A model generated the notes under the pieces. The model saw nothing but the letters and a program-made list of their open reading frames with translations, made no database searches and was not told the DNA's origin. A stretch of DNA of 64,000 nucleotides, from contig NC_062983.1 of NCBI RefSeq assembly GCF_023078275.1, forward strand, positions 7,991,001 through 8,055,000, given 5' to 3'. Below, in pieces: positions 22,240-32,886 of this stretch; within the stretch, counting starts at the first letter, position 1; each line of letters starts with the position of its first letter. Origin of the DNA: Leguminivora glycinivorella (taxonomy: Eukaryota; Arthropoda; Insecta; Lepidoptera; Tortricidae). The translations under genes and the position numbers were made by a program.

Positions 22240-22394
22240 GGCCATAGAGGGACGTTGTGCGACGAAGCCTCCCGATTTTCAGATAGAGATAGTTGCAATC
22301 TATCTCTATCGCTCTCGCTTATTGGCGCGACAGAGATAGACTGCATATCTGCAGCGTTTGGCGTCGCAGAAATGCCATTCGGCTACGGGGCCAG
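22240..22394 (-). repeat. MITE-1, one end rearranged
   Basis: The right part is intact (GTCGCAGAAATGCCATTCGG ending CTACGGGGCC). The left part has lost the standard terminus and instead shows a small hairpin around GATAGAGATAG/CTATCTCTATC. Confidence 0.6.
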
Positions 22395-23447
22395 TTACGC
22401 CAACAAAGCGCTTTACGATTTCTGCAAATTATGAATATGAATATTGATAACAATGATAACTCCGCCATGCACTTTGGCAGCTCACTTTCAACGCCATCTC
22501 TGAATATTTTTTGTAACATTTTAAATTTAGAACAACTTGCGTCAGCTACATTTGGTTTCCGAACGTGCCTGAGCACGTGCGCTTGCACGCGGCGCCGCAT
22601 GTGGCGACCGTCCACAATGCCGTCTGTCCGCCTCCAGACTAGGGTTGCTATACGGAAAAAAACCCCAAAGTCTGTATATTTTCCTAAAATTCTTGGCATC
22701 AGCTGAGGTGTCAGAATGCTTATATTTTTATCATTATAACTGTCACGTCTTAACAAGTATGTAAGTGTTAAAAATACAGGCATAAGTGACAAAAATATAA
22801 CCATCCAACCACCGCCGTGCTGCGGTTGATTCCGAAATATAGCTTAATGTTGGTAATGTTGTGGTCATTATCTCCGTGTTTATACTTAAGTACTTACCTA
22901 CTGACTTTTTGCCAATTAAGGCAATACAATAAAAAAACTCCTACACAATCGCTCTTACTCAACATCTTTTTGACCACCAAAACTAGTGATGTGCAAGTTG
23001 CTGAAACTTTCCAAAAAAAACTTCCATCCATACAATTGTCCATACAAAAAATGGAAAGTTTCTGAAGTTTCCTATGTGAAAATTTCAGAAATTTGGAATG
23101 GAAACTTTCCGTCGGCACATCGTCAGTAACCAAGACTACCTCTCATTTATGCTGTAGCTAGAACATCATTATAGCCTTCCCTTTCCCCCAGTGTAGCTGA
23201 CCAAATATCCTAACGTATGGCAGCCCTATCCGCGTCGAGGACAATTCCACTTGTTTTCGAGGCTGCGTGTTACATAGCAAAGTCGCTTCGTGAATGTTAA
23301 GCACCCTACACAGGCACTAAGCTCCAAGCTTGAAATAGTTGAAATGATAGCCACTCTGATAGTTCTACTCTATTATCCTTACATTAGAATAATTATAACT
23401 TGACTGAGTAATTAAATATGATGTTTTTTTGTTTCATTGCCACACAG
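22395..23447. other. Intronic, partly repetitive
   Basis: 22395-22640 has a CpG-rich patch with no recognised product. 22641-22760 begins AGGGTTGCTATACGGAAAAA and may be a fragment of the type at 41234-41782. 22993-23118 contains inverted GAAACTTTCC blocks, with a related sequence at 59960-60180. Confidence 0.3.
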
Positions 23448-23475
23448 GGATTGGATGAACGCCATATCAAAAACG
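23448..23475 (+). CDS. Host gene, 28-base microexon
   Basis: Acceptor CACACAG precedes it and donor GTAAGT follows. The first G completes the lysine codon begun in the upstream exon. The remaining 27 bases encode DWMNAISKT, ending in phase 0. DWMNAI is the expected WxxAI core of the PH-domain C-terminal helix, which is why so short an exon can be called with some confidence. Confidence 0.75.
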
Positions 23476-23867
23476 GTAAGTGTAATATTGGTATTTATTC
23501 GAACAGTGACAGTTGTGATGTATTCATATTTATAAACTTGGCTCTGTGAGCTACCTGAAAAAAAACCAAAGGTAAGATAATGAGTAATTATTATCACACC
23601 AAACTCAAAATGGTATTGAGTGCTTACCATACAGACTTAAGTCATTAAGCTCCAGACTATGCGCGAAAATCGCGGTGCGAACTTTCGCAGAGCGACTCCA
23701 GAGGGATTTTTGCTTTTCGATTCTGGCAAACATGCCGTAAAAGCATCATCTGATCGAGTATAACAGTAAATTACTTATCTATGGCGTCATACTGAATTAA
23801 CTGTACTCCTGTGTAAAAATCGTAAAATAAAATCACAAAATTCTTATAATAAAATCACAATTCATAT

Positions 23868-24056
23868 TCATACTTAGGTAATAAGTATGGGAAAGTGTGT
23901 GTGTCTGTTTTGTTTGTCCGTCTTTCACGACCAAACGGAGCGACGAATGGACGTAATATTTTAAGTGGAGGCAGCTGATTGGGTGGAGAGTGACATAGAC
24001 TACTTTTTGTCTCTTTCTAACGCGTGCGAAGCCGCGAGTAAAAGCTAAAATACTTA
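23868..24056 (+). repeat. Helitron-like non-autonomous element (family D)
   Basis: GTATGGGAAAGTGTGTGTGT to GCGAAGCCGCGAGTAAAAGC. It is a worn copy of the family whose best ends are TCCATACTAATATTATAAAT and a GC hairpin before CTAG. The final CTAG is mutated here. Confidence 0.55.
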
Positions 24057-24243
24057 ATAAATTTCCGCGAGAAAACGCCACCACGTTTTGCTTGTGGACT
24101 TCAGACTCGCGTTCGCGGCTTCGCGCGAGTGTTGAGGGCGCTAAATGTAATTTTTAACATTGTCATTTTAATATTCATAAAATCGAAGTGTAGGGTAGCT
24201 TCATTCTAGCATGATTATAGCGTACTTTTATGCACGTACGTAC

Positions 24244-24377
24244 GTCAACCAATTTGAATCCTAGGCCACTCTAGAACCCTCTGTCTCATTTAAACCATGT
24301 TCTATTTGCCATTAGAAGTCACATTGACGTTTACTGTGCAAAGGTTCTACAGTGGCCTAGGATTCAAATTGGTTGAC
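24244..24377. repeat. MITE-4, 134-bp foldback
   Basis: Inverted ends of about 35 bases with one or two differences: GTCAACCAATTTGAATCCTA at 24244, and its complement ending at 24377. Confidence 0.8.
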
Positions 24378-24631
24378 TGTACGGCTTACTGTCGGTTCGA
24401 GTTACGATAGTACAGTCACATATCGTACAAATAGAACACAATGAAATAAAATTGAAATAAGTTTGTGTCAGATATTTTTGCGGCCTTCTTTTTGGGCGAT
24501 ATTATTGCCGGTGACTGGCTGTACACGCGCAATAATATTTCCTATTGTTTAGTTTTTACGAGCTTACACGAGCATTGTTTTCCCAAACTTTTCACGCTCG
24601 TATGAATCGCTATATTGAAAGTATTGAAACC

Positions 24632-24740
24632 TGACCCCTTAGCACAACTTGCCTTGTCGCGCTCGAGTCCATAGGTACATCAAGCGCGACTTCAAGTATC
24701 GACTCGCAGGCGACAAGGCAAGTTGTGCTAGAGGGTCTGA
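24632..24740. repeat. MITE-5, foldback
   Basis: A perfect 20-bp inverted pair, AGCACAACTTGCCTTGTCGC at 24641-24660, with its complement at 24710-24729. It lies directly against the left edge of the minisatellite element. Confidence 0.7.
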
Positions 24741-25660
24741 AAGGCACACATAATATATGGCGATTTTTGCGTTTTTAAAGGAACAGCATGCATTTACGTA
24801 CGGAACAGTGACATTTGGTGCAGTGGAACTCCTGATGATGGTCAGAACGGAACTCCTCAAATCTGAATGGCACGCTTATAGTGACTTTGGTATTTTTATA
24901 AGAACAGCATGCACTTACGTCCAGAACAGTGACATTTGGTGCAGTGGAACTCTTGATGATGGTCAGAACGGAACTCCTCAAATCTGAACGGCACGCTTAT
25001 AGTGACTTTGGTATTTTCATAAGAACAGCATGCACTTTCGTCCAGAATAGTGACATTTGGTGCAGTGGAACTGCAGATGATGGACAGAACCGAACTCCTC
25101 AAATCTGAACGGCACGCTCATAGTGACTTTGGTATTTTTATAAGAACAGCATGCACTTTCGTCCAGAACAGTGACATTTGGTGCAGTGGAACTCCTGATG
25201 ATGGTCAGAACGGAACTCCTCAAATCTGAACGGCACGCATATAGTGACTTTGGTATTTTTATAAGAACAGCATGCACTTACGTCCAGAATAGTGACATTT
25301 GGTGCAGTAGAACTGCGGATGATGGTCAGAACCAAATTCCTCAAATCTGAACGGCACACTTATAGTGACTTTGGTATTTTTATAAGAACAGCATGCATTT
25401 AAGTTCAGAACAGTAACATTTATTTAGTTACAATTGTTAAGCATGTTTACTTTTCAAGTCAAATTTTGTCAAGCTTCGATTTCTTATAATCGGATTCATG
25501 AGGACCTTATCGGTATACTCGTATATAGGTACGTATATTGATTTTTGTTGCCATCAAGTAATTAAAGCATTAAAAGCAGTTTAAAAATATACCTTCACAT
25601 TTCTACATAATCCAACATTCGCAAGTAGCTTTCACCAGAACCCCAAAGGCGACGGTTTTT
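24737..25660 (+). repeat. Minisatellite-bearing element (family L), copy 1, left end missing
   Basis: The core is a tandem array with a 121-base period: GAACAGCATG occurs at 24781, 24902, 25023, 25144, 25265 and 25386. The right end keeps CAGAACCCCAAAGGCGACGG. The left terminus seen in the other two copies is absent, cut where MITE-5 begins. Long open frames across the array are a by-product of a repeat of 121 bases, not evidence of a protein. Confidence 0.75.
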
Positions 25661-25906
25661 TTTTCTTAAAAATTATTTACTTTGCCTTCAGCTTTATTTT
25701 GAGAAAAGGGTAAAATAAAATGGCCAAGTACGACGAGGATTCGTTCCATTACTATTCCGTGTTCGTTTTTCAAGTTTAAATTACATTGAGAACTTTAACG
25801 GACGAGTGCAAAGATCTTGGAGCGTTTTCTGCACTGCATACTTAGTACATAGGGCTCGAACTCTCCTAAGTTTATACACGTATTCATGATGCTATTATAA
25901 GTTACT

Positions 25907-26648
25907 AGCTTTTGCCCACGGCTTCGCTCGCGTTAGAAAGAGACAAAACCGGCCAAGAGTGTCGGGCCACGCTCAGTGTAGGGTTCCGTAGTTTTCCGTA
26001 TTTTTCTCAAAAAGTACTGAACCTATCAAGTTCAAAACAATTTTCCTAGAAAGTCTTTATAAAGTTCTACTTTTGTGATTTTTTTCATATTTTTTAAACT
26101 TATGGTTCAAAAGTTAGAGGGGGGGGGACGCACTTAATTTTCTTTTAGGTGCGATTATTTCCGAGAATATTAATATTATCAAAAAACGATCTTAGTAAAC
26201 CCTTACTCATTTTTAAATACCTATCCAACAATATATCACACGTTGGGGTTGGAATAAAAAAAAATATCAGCCCCCACTTTACATGTAGGGGGGGTACCCT
26301 AATAAAACATTTTTTTCCATTTTTTATTTTTGCACTTTGTTGGCGTGATTGATATACATATTGGTACCAAATTTCAGCTTTCTAGTGCTAACGGTTACTG
26401 AGATTATCCGCGGACGGACGGACGGACGGACGGACAGACAGACATGGCGAAACTATAAGGGTTCCTAGTTGACTACGGAACCCTAAAAACACTGGGTTAC
26501 ACTGTATGACATTTTTTCATTTCAACATTAAGTAAATAGCATTCGTTATAAGGAAATAGTATACGTTAATTCGTCGCTCAGTTTTGCCGTGAAGGACGGA
26601 CAAATAAATAGACACACACACACTTTCCCGTTTATAATATTAGTATGG
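25907..26648 (-). repeat. Helitron-like element (family D) split by family A
   Basis: In reverse it runs from ACTAGCTTTTGCCCACGGCT at 25907 to ACTTTCCCGTTTATAATATT at about 26640. The family A element at 25947-26489 interrupts it in an A-run. Confidence 0.65.
25947..26489 (+). repeat. Family A element, copy 3 (nested)
   Basis: CCGGCCAAGAGTGTCGGGCC to GACTACGGAACCCTAAAAA, with a short GGAC run near 26411. Confidence 0.7.
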
Positions 26649-26816
26649 ATTAAAATAAACATTAAGTTAATAAAAACAAAATGCAGTATTATTGTGTGCT
26701 ACTTAAAACTTTCCTTGTTAGTATAAAACCCGGAGTTCTTAAAAAAAAAAAAAAGTAGAATCTTAGAGAAAGAAATAAGCAGGTAAATAAAATCAAATAA
26801 TCCATACTGATTAAAC

Positions 26817-26882
26817 TGGAAAGTGTGTGTGTGTCTGTTTGTTTGTCCGTCTTTCAAGAGAAGCCGCGGGCAAAAGCTAGTA
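26817..26882 (+). repeat. Helitron-like element (family D), deletion derivative
   Basis: Only the two ends remain, joined: GTGTGTGTCTGTTTGTTTGT then GAAGCCGCGGGCAAAAGCTA. The middle, present in other copies, is gone. Confidence 0.6.
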
Positions 26883-26920
26883 GAACATAAAAGAAAAAAA
26901 GTAAATAAAAATGCAAAAAG

Positions 26921-27170
26921 ATTGCGTGAGCCGAGATTCGAACTCACGACACTCATGGCGCAAACGATTCCACCTAGAAGTCAAACCCGCTAGACCATTT
27001 TCACATCGTGAAAAACGGCGAATCTTCTGATTCTAATCACCAAATGCTAGTGCCGAAGTTTCGCGCGATGGATACGCGATGACCTTGAGCCATCGCCGTC
27101 GCATCGCGTCGCGTCGCCCGTCGCTCACGCAAGACAGAGCGTTACTCATTGTTCCTGCCGGTGAGTAAGG
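26921..27170. repeat. tRNA-like remnant and GC-rich foldback fragment
   Basis: 26929-26950 (GAGCCGAGATTCGAACTCAC) is the reverse of a tRNA T-arm with a B-box match. It is followed by about 60 bases without a clear cloverleaf. 27095-27150 has CGTCGC repeats and GCTCACGCAAGACAGAGCGT, resembling the right end of the element at 46632-46838. Confidence 0.4.
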
Positions 27171-27186
27171 CAGCCAGAGCTCAACG

Positions 27187-27410
27187 AGGAAGGACCTACG
27201 GAACTAATTAGGACAATAGATTGTCCTTTGAGTCGTCGGCACCCAGGCCCCTTCTAAGTACCTACAGGTTTGTACAAGTTTCTAATGAGTCGGCAACGCA
27301 CATGTGCCACTCCTTGAGTGGCAGGCGTCCATAGGTTACAGTGACCGCTTTCCATCAGGCAGACCGTATGCCTGTTTCCCACCTACGTGGTACAAAAAAA
27401 ACTGTCGTCG
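27187..27410 (+). repeat. A-tailed retroposon (family F), copy 3
   Basis: AGGACCTACGGAACTAATTA to ACGTGGTACAAAAAAAACTG. It directly precedes the composite repeat C'-B. This whole arrangement corresponds to the flanks of the piggyBac element at 7-9.5 kb. Confidence 0.6.
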
Positions 27411-27415
27411 AATTC

Positions 27416-28520
27416 ACCTTAAACATTAAAAACTAAGTCAAAATCGATAGATTCGTTCGGGAGCTATGATGCCACAGACAGACATGTCAAGCGTCAAACC
27501 TTAAATTATTATAAAACACTCCGTCGTTTTTGCGTTGGTGGTTAAAAACAAGAAACTTCCTTCAAAACTATAATAAATCACAACTTTCTATGAAAATTGG
27601 TCAAGTGCGAGTCGGATTTCGACATTTCCATACAGACAGGTCATGAGCGCCTGACGAAATGTAATGGCAACGTACATTAAATTTCGTACTTAGATTTCGC
27701 GTATATTTCGGAAACGATAAGAGATAGAGCAAAATGGACTTCTGATTTTGGTTGTCGATGGCACAATTTTTTTGTTTTCGTATATATACACCTTTTTTTG
27801 GACCTATGTGGGCAATATTATGGTCAGTGAAGTTCTAAACGGTCTTAAGCGCCTCTTTTTTAGTAGGAACTTAAGTCATTTTGGAAAATGATTTTTTTTT
27901 TTAACAATTTCTATAACAAACGAAACCGAAATTAATTTCTTTATAAGTACCTGTCCAACGCGATTACAACATTTTAAGACGTTTAGTAACTACTTGCAGC
28001 GGCAGTGAGTGAAATTCGTAATCTGAGTTTTTTTCTCTTAAGTCCGACTTACGCTTGACTGTAGATTTCTAATAGGTTTTCCTGTAATCTACAGGTAGAG
28101 GGCTATCTTGCGTATTTTTTTGAAAATTTTACGCTAAGTAATTTCGGAGATAAGGGGGGGAATGGTCATTTTTTGCGTATTTTCTTAAATTACTTCTAAA
28201 TTACCAAAATAAAAAAAATAAAAAAAATATACTTCAAATGCTTATAAAATGCTCTTTCATTTGATATGTAACACAATATAGTTTTAATAACTTTGATTTT
28301 TAATTTTCAATGTTACCCCCCAAAAGTGGCCCCTGTGATTAAATTTCATTTAATTAAATTACATGTCCGTCTTTGGGCCACAGGTTTACATATGTGTGCC
28401 AAATTTCAAGTAAATCGGTCCAGTACTTTCGGAGAAATCGGCTGTGACAGAGGGACAGACAGACACGCGAGTGATCCTATAAGGGTTCCGTTTTTCCTCT
28501 TTGAGGTACGGAACCCTAAA
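27416..28520 (+). repeat. Composite repeat C'-B, copy 2
   Basis: Matches 9533-10636 from ACATTAAAAACTAA to GAGGTACGGAACCCTAAAAA. Together with the family F copy before it, it is the unfilled counterpart of the piggyBac insertion site. Confidence 0.65.
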
Positions 28521-28657
28521 AAGTATCCTATGGCACTCTCCATCCCTTCAAATATCTCCACTTAAAAAATCAAGTCAATTCGTCGCTCCGTTTTGCCGTG
28601 AAAGACGGACAAACAAACACTTCACACACACTTTCCCATTTATAATATTAGTATGGA
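28521..28657 (-). repeat. Helitron-like element (family D), partial
   Basis: Reverse copy, CACTCTCCATCCCTTCAAAT to CCCATTTATAATATTAGTAT. The 3' terminal part is missing at the junction with family B. Confidence 0.55.
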
Positions 28658-29155
28658 TTTTTTTATAAGGAAACCGTCTCAAAAAAGGCCATTCCTTAAT
28701 GTCTTCCATTTTATAGGTACTTTTTACTTGTCCCGATTGAATGCGCACAGTCTCGTCTTAGCAACCCGAATATAGAAACTCCTCCTTCTGGATAAAGAAG
28801 TCGGTTAAAAATATTGTAGAATTTAAAACTGGTTTGGTCCTGTCCTGTTATACGCATCGAATTCACGAAACCGATACCCTTTTGTGGAATGTGTACCCAT
28901 CGATACTTATATTTAGGAAATCGACTAGGTACTTAAACAAATTATACGGTAGTTGAAACTAAAACTATTCGATGTCGAGCGTTGACCCTCGGGTGGCTAG
29001 GGTCAGAACCGATCCGAAGGTTACACTAACTGCCCGTGATCAATTTATTTAACCCTTTCACTACCGATTAAAATATTTCCCTAGTGATCGGTAGGCGAGT
29101 TTATTATGCCATAACTTCGAAATACCTAGCGAAGATGACAATTGTTTGCTCCTTA
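28658..29155. other. Intronic, no element recognised
   Basis: No gene or strong repeat was seen in this stretch of about 500 bases. Confidence 0.3.
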
Positions 29156-29460
29156 CCAAAGACATGTAACTCCGTATAGACAGCTACATTCTAAGAAAAA
29201 AAAACGTACCTCAGAACCAGATAGAAAAGGGTACGGTGGCCTAGCCTAGATGGCAGCCTTTGGGGACACTCGGCTAGATGGCGCTAATATTAATATTTGA
29301 CATTTTAACACATATCAAGCTAAGAGTATGGGCCAAATTGTCAAAACTGAGGTTTAAAAGTTTTAAGCTTGTGTCGACAGATGGCAGTGATCTATGCACT
29401 GTGATTACATATTTTACTTTGACAGTAACTCTCTATAATACTTGATCCTCTTTACTCCTT
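29156..29460 (-). repeat. Family I element, left member of an inverted pair
   Basis: Starts CAAAGACATGTAACTCCGTA and ends GTATT-like sequence before GATCCTCTTT. It is the reverse complement of the copy at 29690-30010. It contains GATGGCGCTAATATTAATAT. Confidence 0.65.
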
Positions 29461-29689
29461 ACCAAACGATAGGATACCGTATTTTTCTTGCTATCAATCT
29501 TCCATATGATTGTATTGATTCTGACACAGATAGTGTGAAATATTTAACTTGGAAGGCGTTCTAAAGAACATGAACTGGTTACTGCCGGATTCAGAAAATA
29601 TTTCCAAATTGGTGTCAAAATTGACTGTGTTTCAAGACAAGATACTTACGTAATTTTTGACACAGGCATATATTTATCCGATCGATGAA

Positions 29690-30010
29690 TATTTCATCTA
29701 AATCAAAGAGGATCGAGTATTATAGAGAGTTACTATCGAAGTAAAATGTGTAATCACAGTGCATAGACTGCCATCTCTTGACACAGGCTTAAAACTTATG
29801 AACCTCAGTTTTGACAATTTGGCCCATGTTCTTAGCTTGATAATTATGTGTTAAAATGTCAAATATTAATATTAGCGCCATCGCCATCTAGCTGAGCGTA
29901 CCCCAAAGGTGTAATGCCATCTAGGCCAGCGTACCTTTTTCTGTATGGTACTGAGGTACGTTTTTTTCTTAGACTTTATCTGTCTATACGGAGTTATATA
30001 TGTCTTTGAT
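29690..30010 (+). repeat. Family I element, right member of an inverted pair
   Basis: ATCAAAGAGGATCGAGTATT to CGGAGTTATATATGTCTTTGAT. The ends ATCAAAG and CTTTGAT are inverted. A third copy lies at 56633-56932. Confidence 0.65.
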
Positions 30011-30195
30011 CTAAATCTAATCATTTTAGCATTTTTTATAAAAAAACGAGCACGTAGTCTAGATTTTAATATAATGAAAGCACCTATAAACTTTTCTATT
30101 TTGACAGTACAGACAGCGCTTTCATTAAGTTAGCCCTTTATAATGATAAGCTTTTCTTTTGTATAACAAAGGTTCAATAAGTAATATATATATTT

Positions 30196-30466
30196 GACGA
30201 CCGGCCTGGCGCAGTCGGTAGTGACCCTGCCTGCTACGCCGCGGTCCCGGGTTCGAATCCCGGTAAGGGCATTTATTAGTGTGATGAGCACTGATATTTT
30301 TTCAGTCATGGATGTTTTCTATGTATATAAGTATTTATATGTTATATATATCGTTGTCTGAGTACCCACAACACAAGCCTTCTTGAGCTTATGGGCCTCA
30401 GTCAATCTGAAGAATGTCCTATAATATTTATATTTATTTATTTATTTATATTTATATGAAGACTAA
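30196..30466 (+). repeat. tRNA-derived SINE, complete head and body
   Basis: The head has a polymerase III A box (TGGCGCAGTCGGTAG near 30206) and a B box (GGTTCGAATCC at 30250-30260), as in a tRNA. A body follows (TGTGATGAGCACTGATATTT, TCATGGATGTTTTCTATGTA, CTTCTTGAGCTTATGGGCCT) and an AT-rich TATTTATTTATT tail. It is transcribed by polymerase III in principle and mobilised by a LINE. Partial copies are at 31163-31250 and 46359-46960. Confidence 0.8.
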
Positions 30467-31009
30467 ATTTATTACCTATAATATCATATCAAAAGGACTT
30501 CTAGCTAAATTTTAGTCCATTATCTGCCGCTCAACATGTTCAAATATTTTTTATAAGCCTAGGCAAGACGACAATCTTAAATAGATATAATTATAATACT
30601 CAAACGAATAACAAAATTGTAACTCAAAATTGGTCACTTTTTCTTTGTATATGACATAATAATTTCAAGTTTTTACTTTTACTTATAACAGTAGTTGTGA
30701 CTACTTAAAAACTACAAATTAAAATATTTTCTATGATTTTTTTTCCTTAGAGGGTTATTGAAAGTGTTAAGACCCCACCCCGGTTTGAATACCGGCGGTG
30801 TGGAGTGACCTTTACCCCATCATTAGGATAATAAGAGAGATGATTTGACGACTGAAGAGATTAGCCACGGATACATTACCTTTTCGTGGCTACTTTATTT
30901 TAACGAAAATGCAAATTGATGTCTCAACGAAATAAGCACCTAAACTGCTACATAAGATGTAAAAACGTTGATACTCTTTTTAGTTGATAGTAAAACGTCG
31001 ACTGGTCTG
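30467..31009. other. Intronic, no element recognised
   Basis: No gene. A stretch around 30765-30890 with ACCCCACCCCGGTTTGAATA could be an old retroposon but is not placed. Confidence 0.3.
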
Positions 31010-31160
31010 GCTCCGTAGCTGAATGGCGTTTCTACGACGCGAAACGAAAACGAAACGCCGTGAAAGGTAGTCTGACTCTCTCGCGCCAATACGCAAGAGC
31101 GATAGAGATATATCTACGAGCGTTTCGTTTCGTGAGCGTTTGTGCATTCGGCTACGCGCG
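31010..31160 (+). repeat. MITE-1 foldback element
   Basis: CCGTAGCTGAATGGCGTTTC to GTGCATTCGGCTACG, well preserved. It abuts a SINE head. Confidence 0.75.
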
Positions 31161-31162
31161 CT

Positions 31163-31250
31163 GGATTAGTGGATGATTATGCCTGCCTCCTAAGCCGATG
31201 GTCCCGGGTTGGATTCCCCGTACGGACATTAATAATTTCAGCTGATGTTT
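31163..31250 (+). repeat. SINE head just upstream of a host exon
   Basis: GCCTGCCTCCTAAGCCGATG and GTCCCGGGTTGGATTCCCCG match the second half of the tRNA-derived head at 30196-30270. The first half is worn. The following GTACGGACATTAATAATTTC and AGCTGATGTTTT resemble the start of the SINE body. Confidence 0.6.
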
Positions 31251-31260
31251 TTGATTCTAG

Positions 31261-31345
31261 TTGCCGCCGCCGCCACACATCGAGCTAGTTATGTCCATGC
31301 CCTACCTTCGCACCGCCTTCAAGAAACCTACGGTTAGAGTAAGAC
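31261..31345 (+). CDS. Host gene, internal exon
   Basis: Acceptor TTGATTCTAG is followed by TTGCCGCCGCCGCCACACAT, and the exon ends GTAAGAC before donor GTAAGT, leaving one base (C) for the next exon. It encodes LPPPPHIELVMSMPYLRTAF and then KKPTVRVR. It is basic and proline-rich, a likely flexible linker after the PH helix. Phases agree with the preceding microexon (phase 0) and with the exon at 57860 (C plus CA gives proline). Confidence 0.75.
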
Positions 31346-31487
31346 GTAAGTATTCTTCAATAATAATTACCTTAGCATATTCCAATAGTGAAACATTTGA
31401 GGACTATAATGTAAAAAAAAAGAGTTTTATGTATGGAGTGTCAAGGAATACTTACAAAAACAACTCATCATCCTCCTTGCGCTATCC

Positions 31488-31812
31488 CGGCATTTGCCAT
31501 AGCTCATGGAAACCTAGGATCCGCTTTGACAACTAATCCCAAGATTTGGCGTAGGCACTTTTACGAAAGCGACTACCAGCTGACCTTCCAACCTGAAGGG
31601 TAAATATCTATCAGACCTTATTGGAATTCTCTAGACCTTATTGGTTTTTTTCTCACGATGTTTTCCTTCACCGAAAAGCGACTAGCAAATATCAAATGAC
31701 ATTTCGCACATAAATTCCGAAAAACTCATTGGTGCGAGCCGGGGTTCGAACCCGCGACCTCCTCGTTCCGGAACGAAAGTCGCACGTACTTACCGCTAGG
31801 CTACCAGCGCTT
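31488..31812 (-). repeat. Dispersed repeat (family M) with tRNA-like end
   Basis: Contains TTTGCCATAGCTCATGGAAA, GGCACTTTTACGAAAGCGAC, CACGATGTTTTCCTTCACCG and finally GTGCGAGCCGGGGTTCGAAC, the reverse of a tRNA T-arm. A copy in the other orientation lies at 57650-57830, and a short piece at 19270-19370. It is best read as a tRNA-related SINE. Confidence 0.55.
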
Positions 31813-32208
31813 ATACTTACAAAAAATAATTACAAATAAACAACTTGAAAACAGAACCGTCATGTTAGATGGTTACGGTTCCCAGGTTGTTGCACTTTTT
31901 GCACCACCATGGGTCATGTGTAGTTTATGTAGGGTAGCGATAGGTAATTTCTACGGAGGTGGTGCAACCCGGCCCCCATAGTTAACATAAAATATAATAG
32001 AAAATTGTATTATACAACTTATACAAGCAAAACGACCTCCACTAACTAAAATGCGCTTACTATAAACTACATTAAACATTATTGTCTGTAGGCGTAATAG
32101 TACACTACGATACAAGTACGTAAAAAAGGAAGTTCGAAACGAGTGGCGATAAATTAAAACACGACCGAAGGCACGAATTTCCTTTTCGCACGAGTATCGT
32201 ACGACGTT
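31813..32208. other. Intronic, no gene recognised
   Basis: A T/A-poor patch at 31900-31990 (GTGGTGCAACCCGGCCCCCA) carries no coding signal. Open frames on the minus strand show no family features. Confidence 0.3.
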
Positions 32209-32303
32209 TTTCAGTACAGATGGCCCTCCGAAGTTTCGACCTGACATATAATGAACCACTTTTCGCACTAGTGTGTAAAAAAAAGACCATCTGTACTGAA
32301 AAA
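32209..32303. repeat. Small foldback
   Basis: TTTTCAGTACAGATGG at about 32210 faces CCATCTGTACTGAAAA ending at about 32303. Confidence 0.6.
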
Positions 32304-32753
32304 TATATTTGGCTTTCCTCTGTAAGGGATTAAAGAAGCATCTGGCTACTGTACGCCATTATTGTGACAAATGCCTCGCAAAAGGCAAAATTGCGCTATT
32401 TAGCAACTTTAGCAAGAATAAATGCCAAATTTGGCACACTGAAGCGACTCAACATACAGTTCAGTGCCCAATTAGTATAGCGTATTTATTTTCCGGAGAA
32501 AATCAAAGAGAAAAACTTAAACGAAATAATAAATTACCTTTTTGAAATCATTGATTCGTGACGTTGATAATCCATTTTTCGAATGAAACAAGCTGTTTTG
32601 TCGCAAACGCTTACTCAGTAATCGCCTCTAAACAATTATGAACAGGGACATCTGTTACGGAAAAATACTTATAGTATTTTAGGCAGTAACGTACAGTACC
32701 ATCTAGAATTAATATCTAATACGAGCAATACTTAAATACCACTACCAGTGCTG

Positions 32754-32886
32754 CTTAACTTCAAACTTGGATATAATTATACGTTATACATTCTGCTATA
32801 ACGTTGATTATCTTTCAGATAATAGTATATTTTTGTATATAATCAACCTTATAGAAGAATGGATTTACCCAAGTTTGAAGTTAGGC
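32754..32886. repeat. Foldback element
   Basis: Ends CTTAACTTCAAACTTGG and CCAAGTTTGAAGTTAGG are inverted. A smaller hairpin lies between them (GATTATCTTTCAGATAAT). Confidence 0.6.

Noticed and set aside
22319..22804. 161-codon minus-strand frame (RRRVQAHVLRHVRK region) as a coding gene
   Set aside because: It runs across a MITE-1 copy and a repeat fragment. The arginine-rich part comes from a CpG-rich patch and matches no family I know.
24757..25359. Series of open frames with CCSYKNTK or GTACTYVQNSD-like peptides as a repeat protein
   Set aside because: They arise from reading a 121-base DNA repeat in several frames on both strands. Frames change at every unit since 121 is not a multiple of three.
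24781..25405. CRISPR-like array
   Set aside because: The whole 121-base unit repeats, with no alternation of fixed repeats and unique spacers, and the context is an animal genome.
30196..30270. Functional tRNA gene
   Set aside because: Both polymerase III boxes are present but the acceptor stem does not pair, and the sequence continues into a SINE body with an AT-rich tail.
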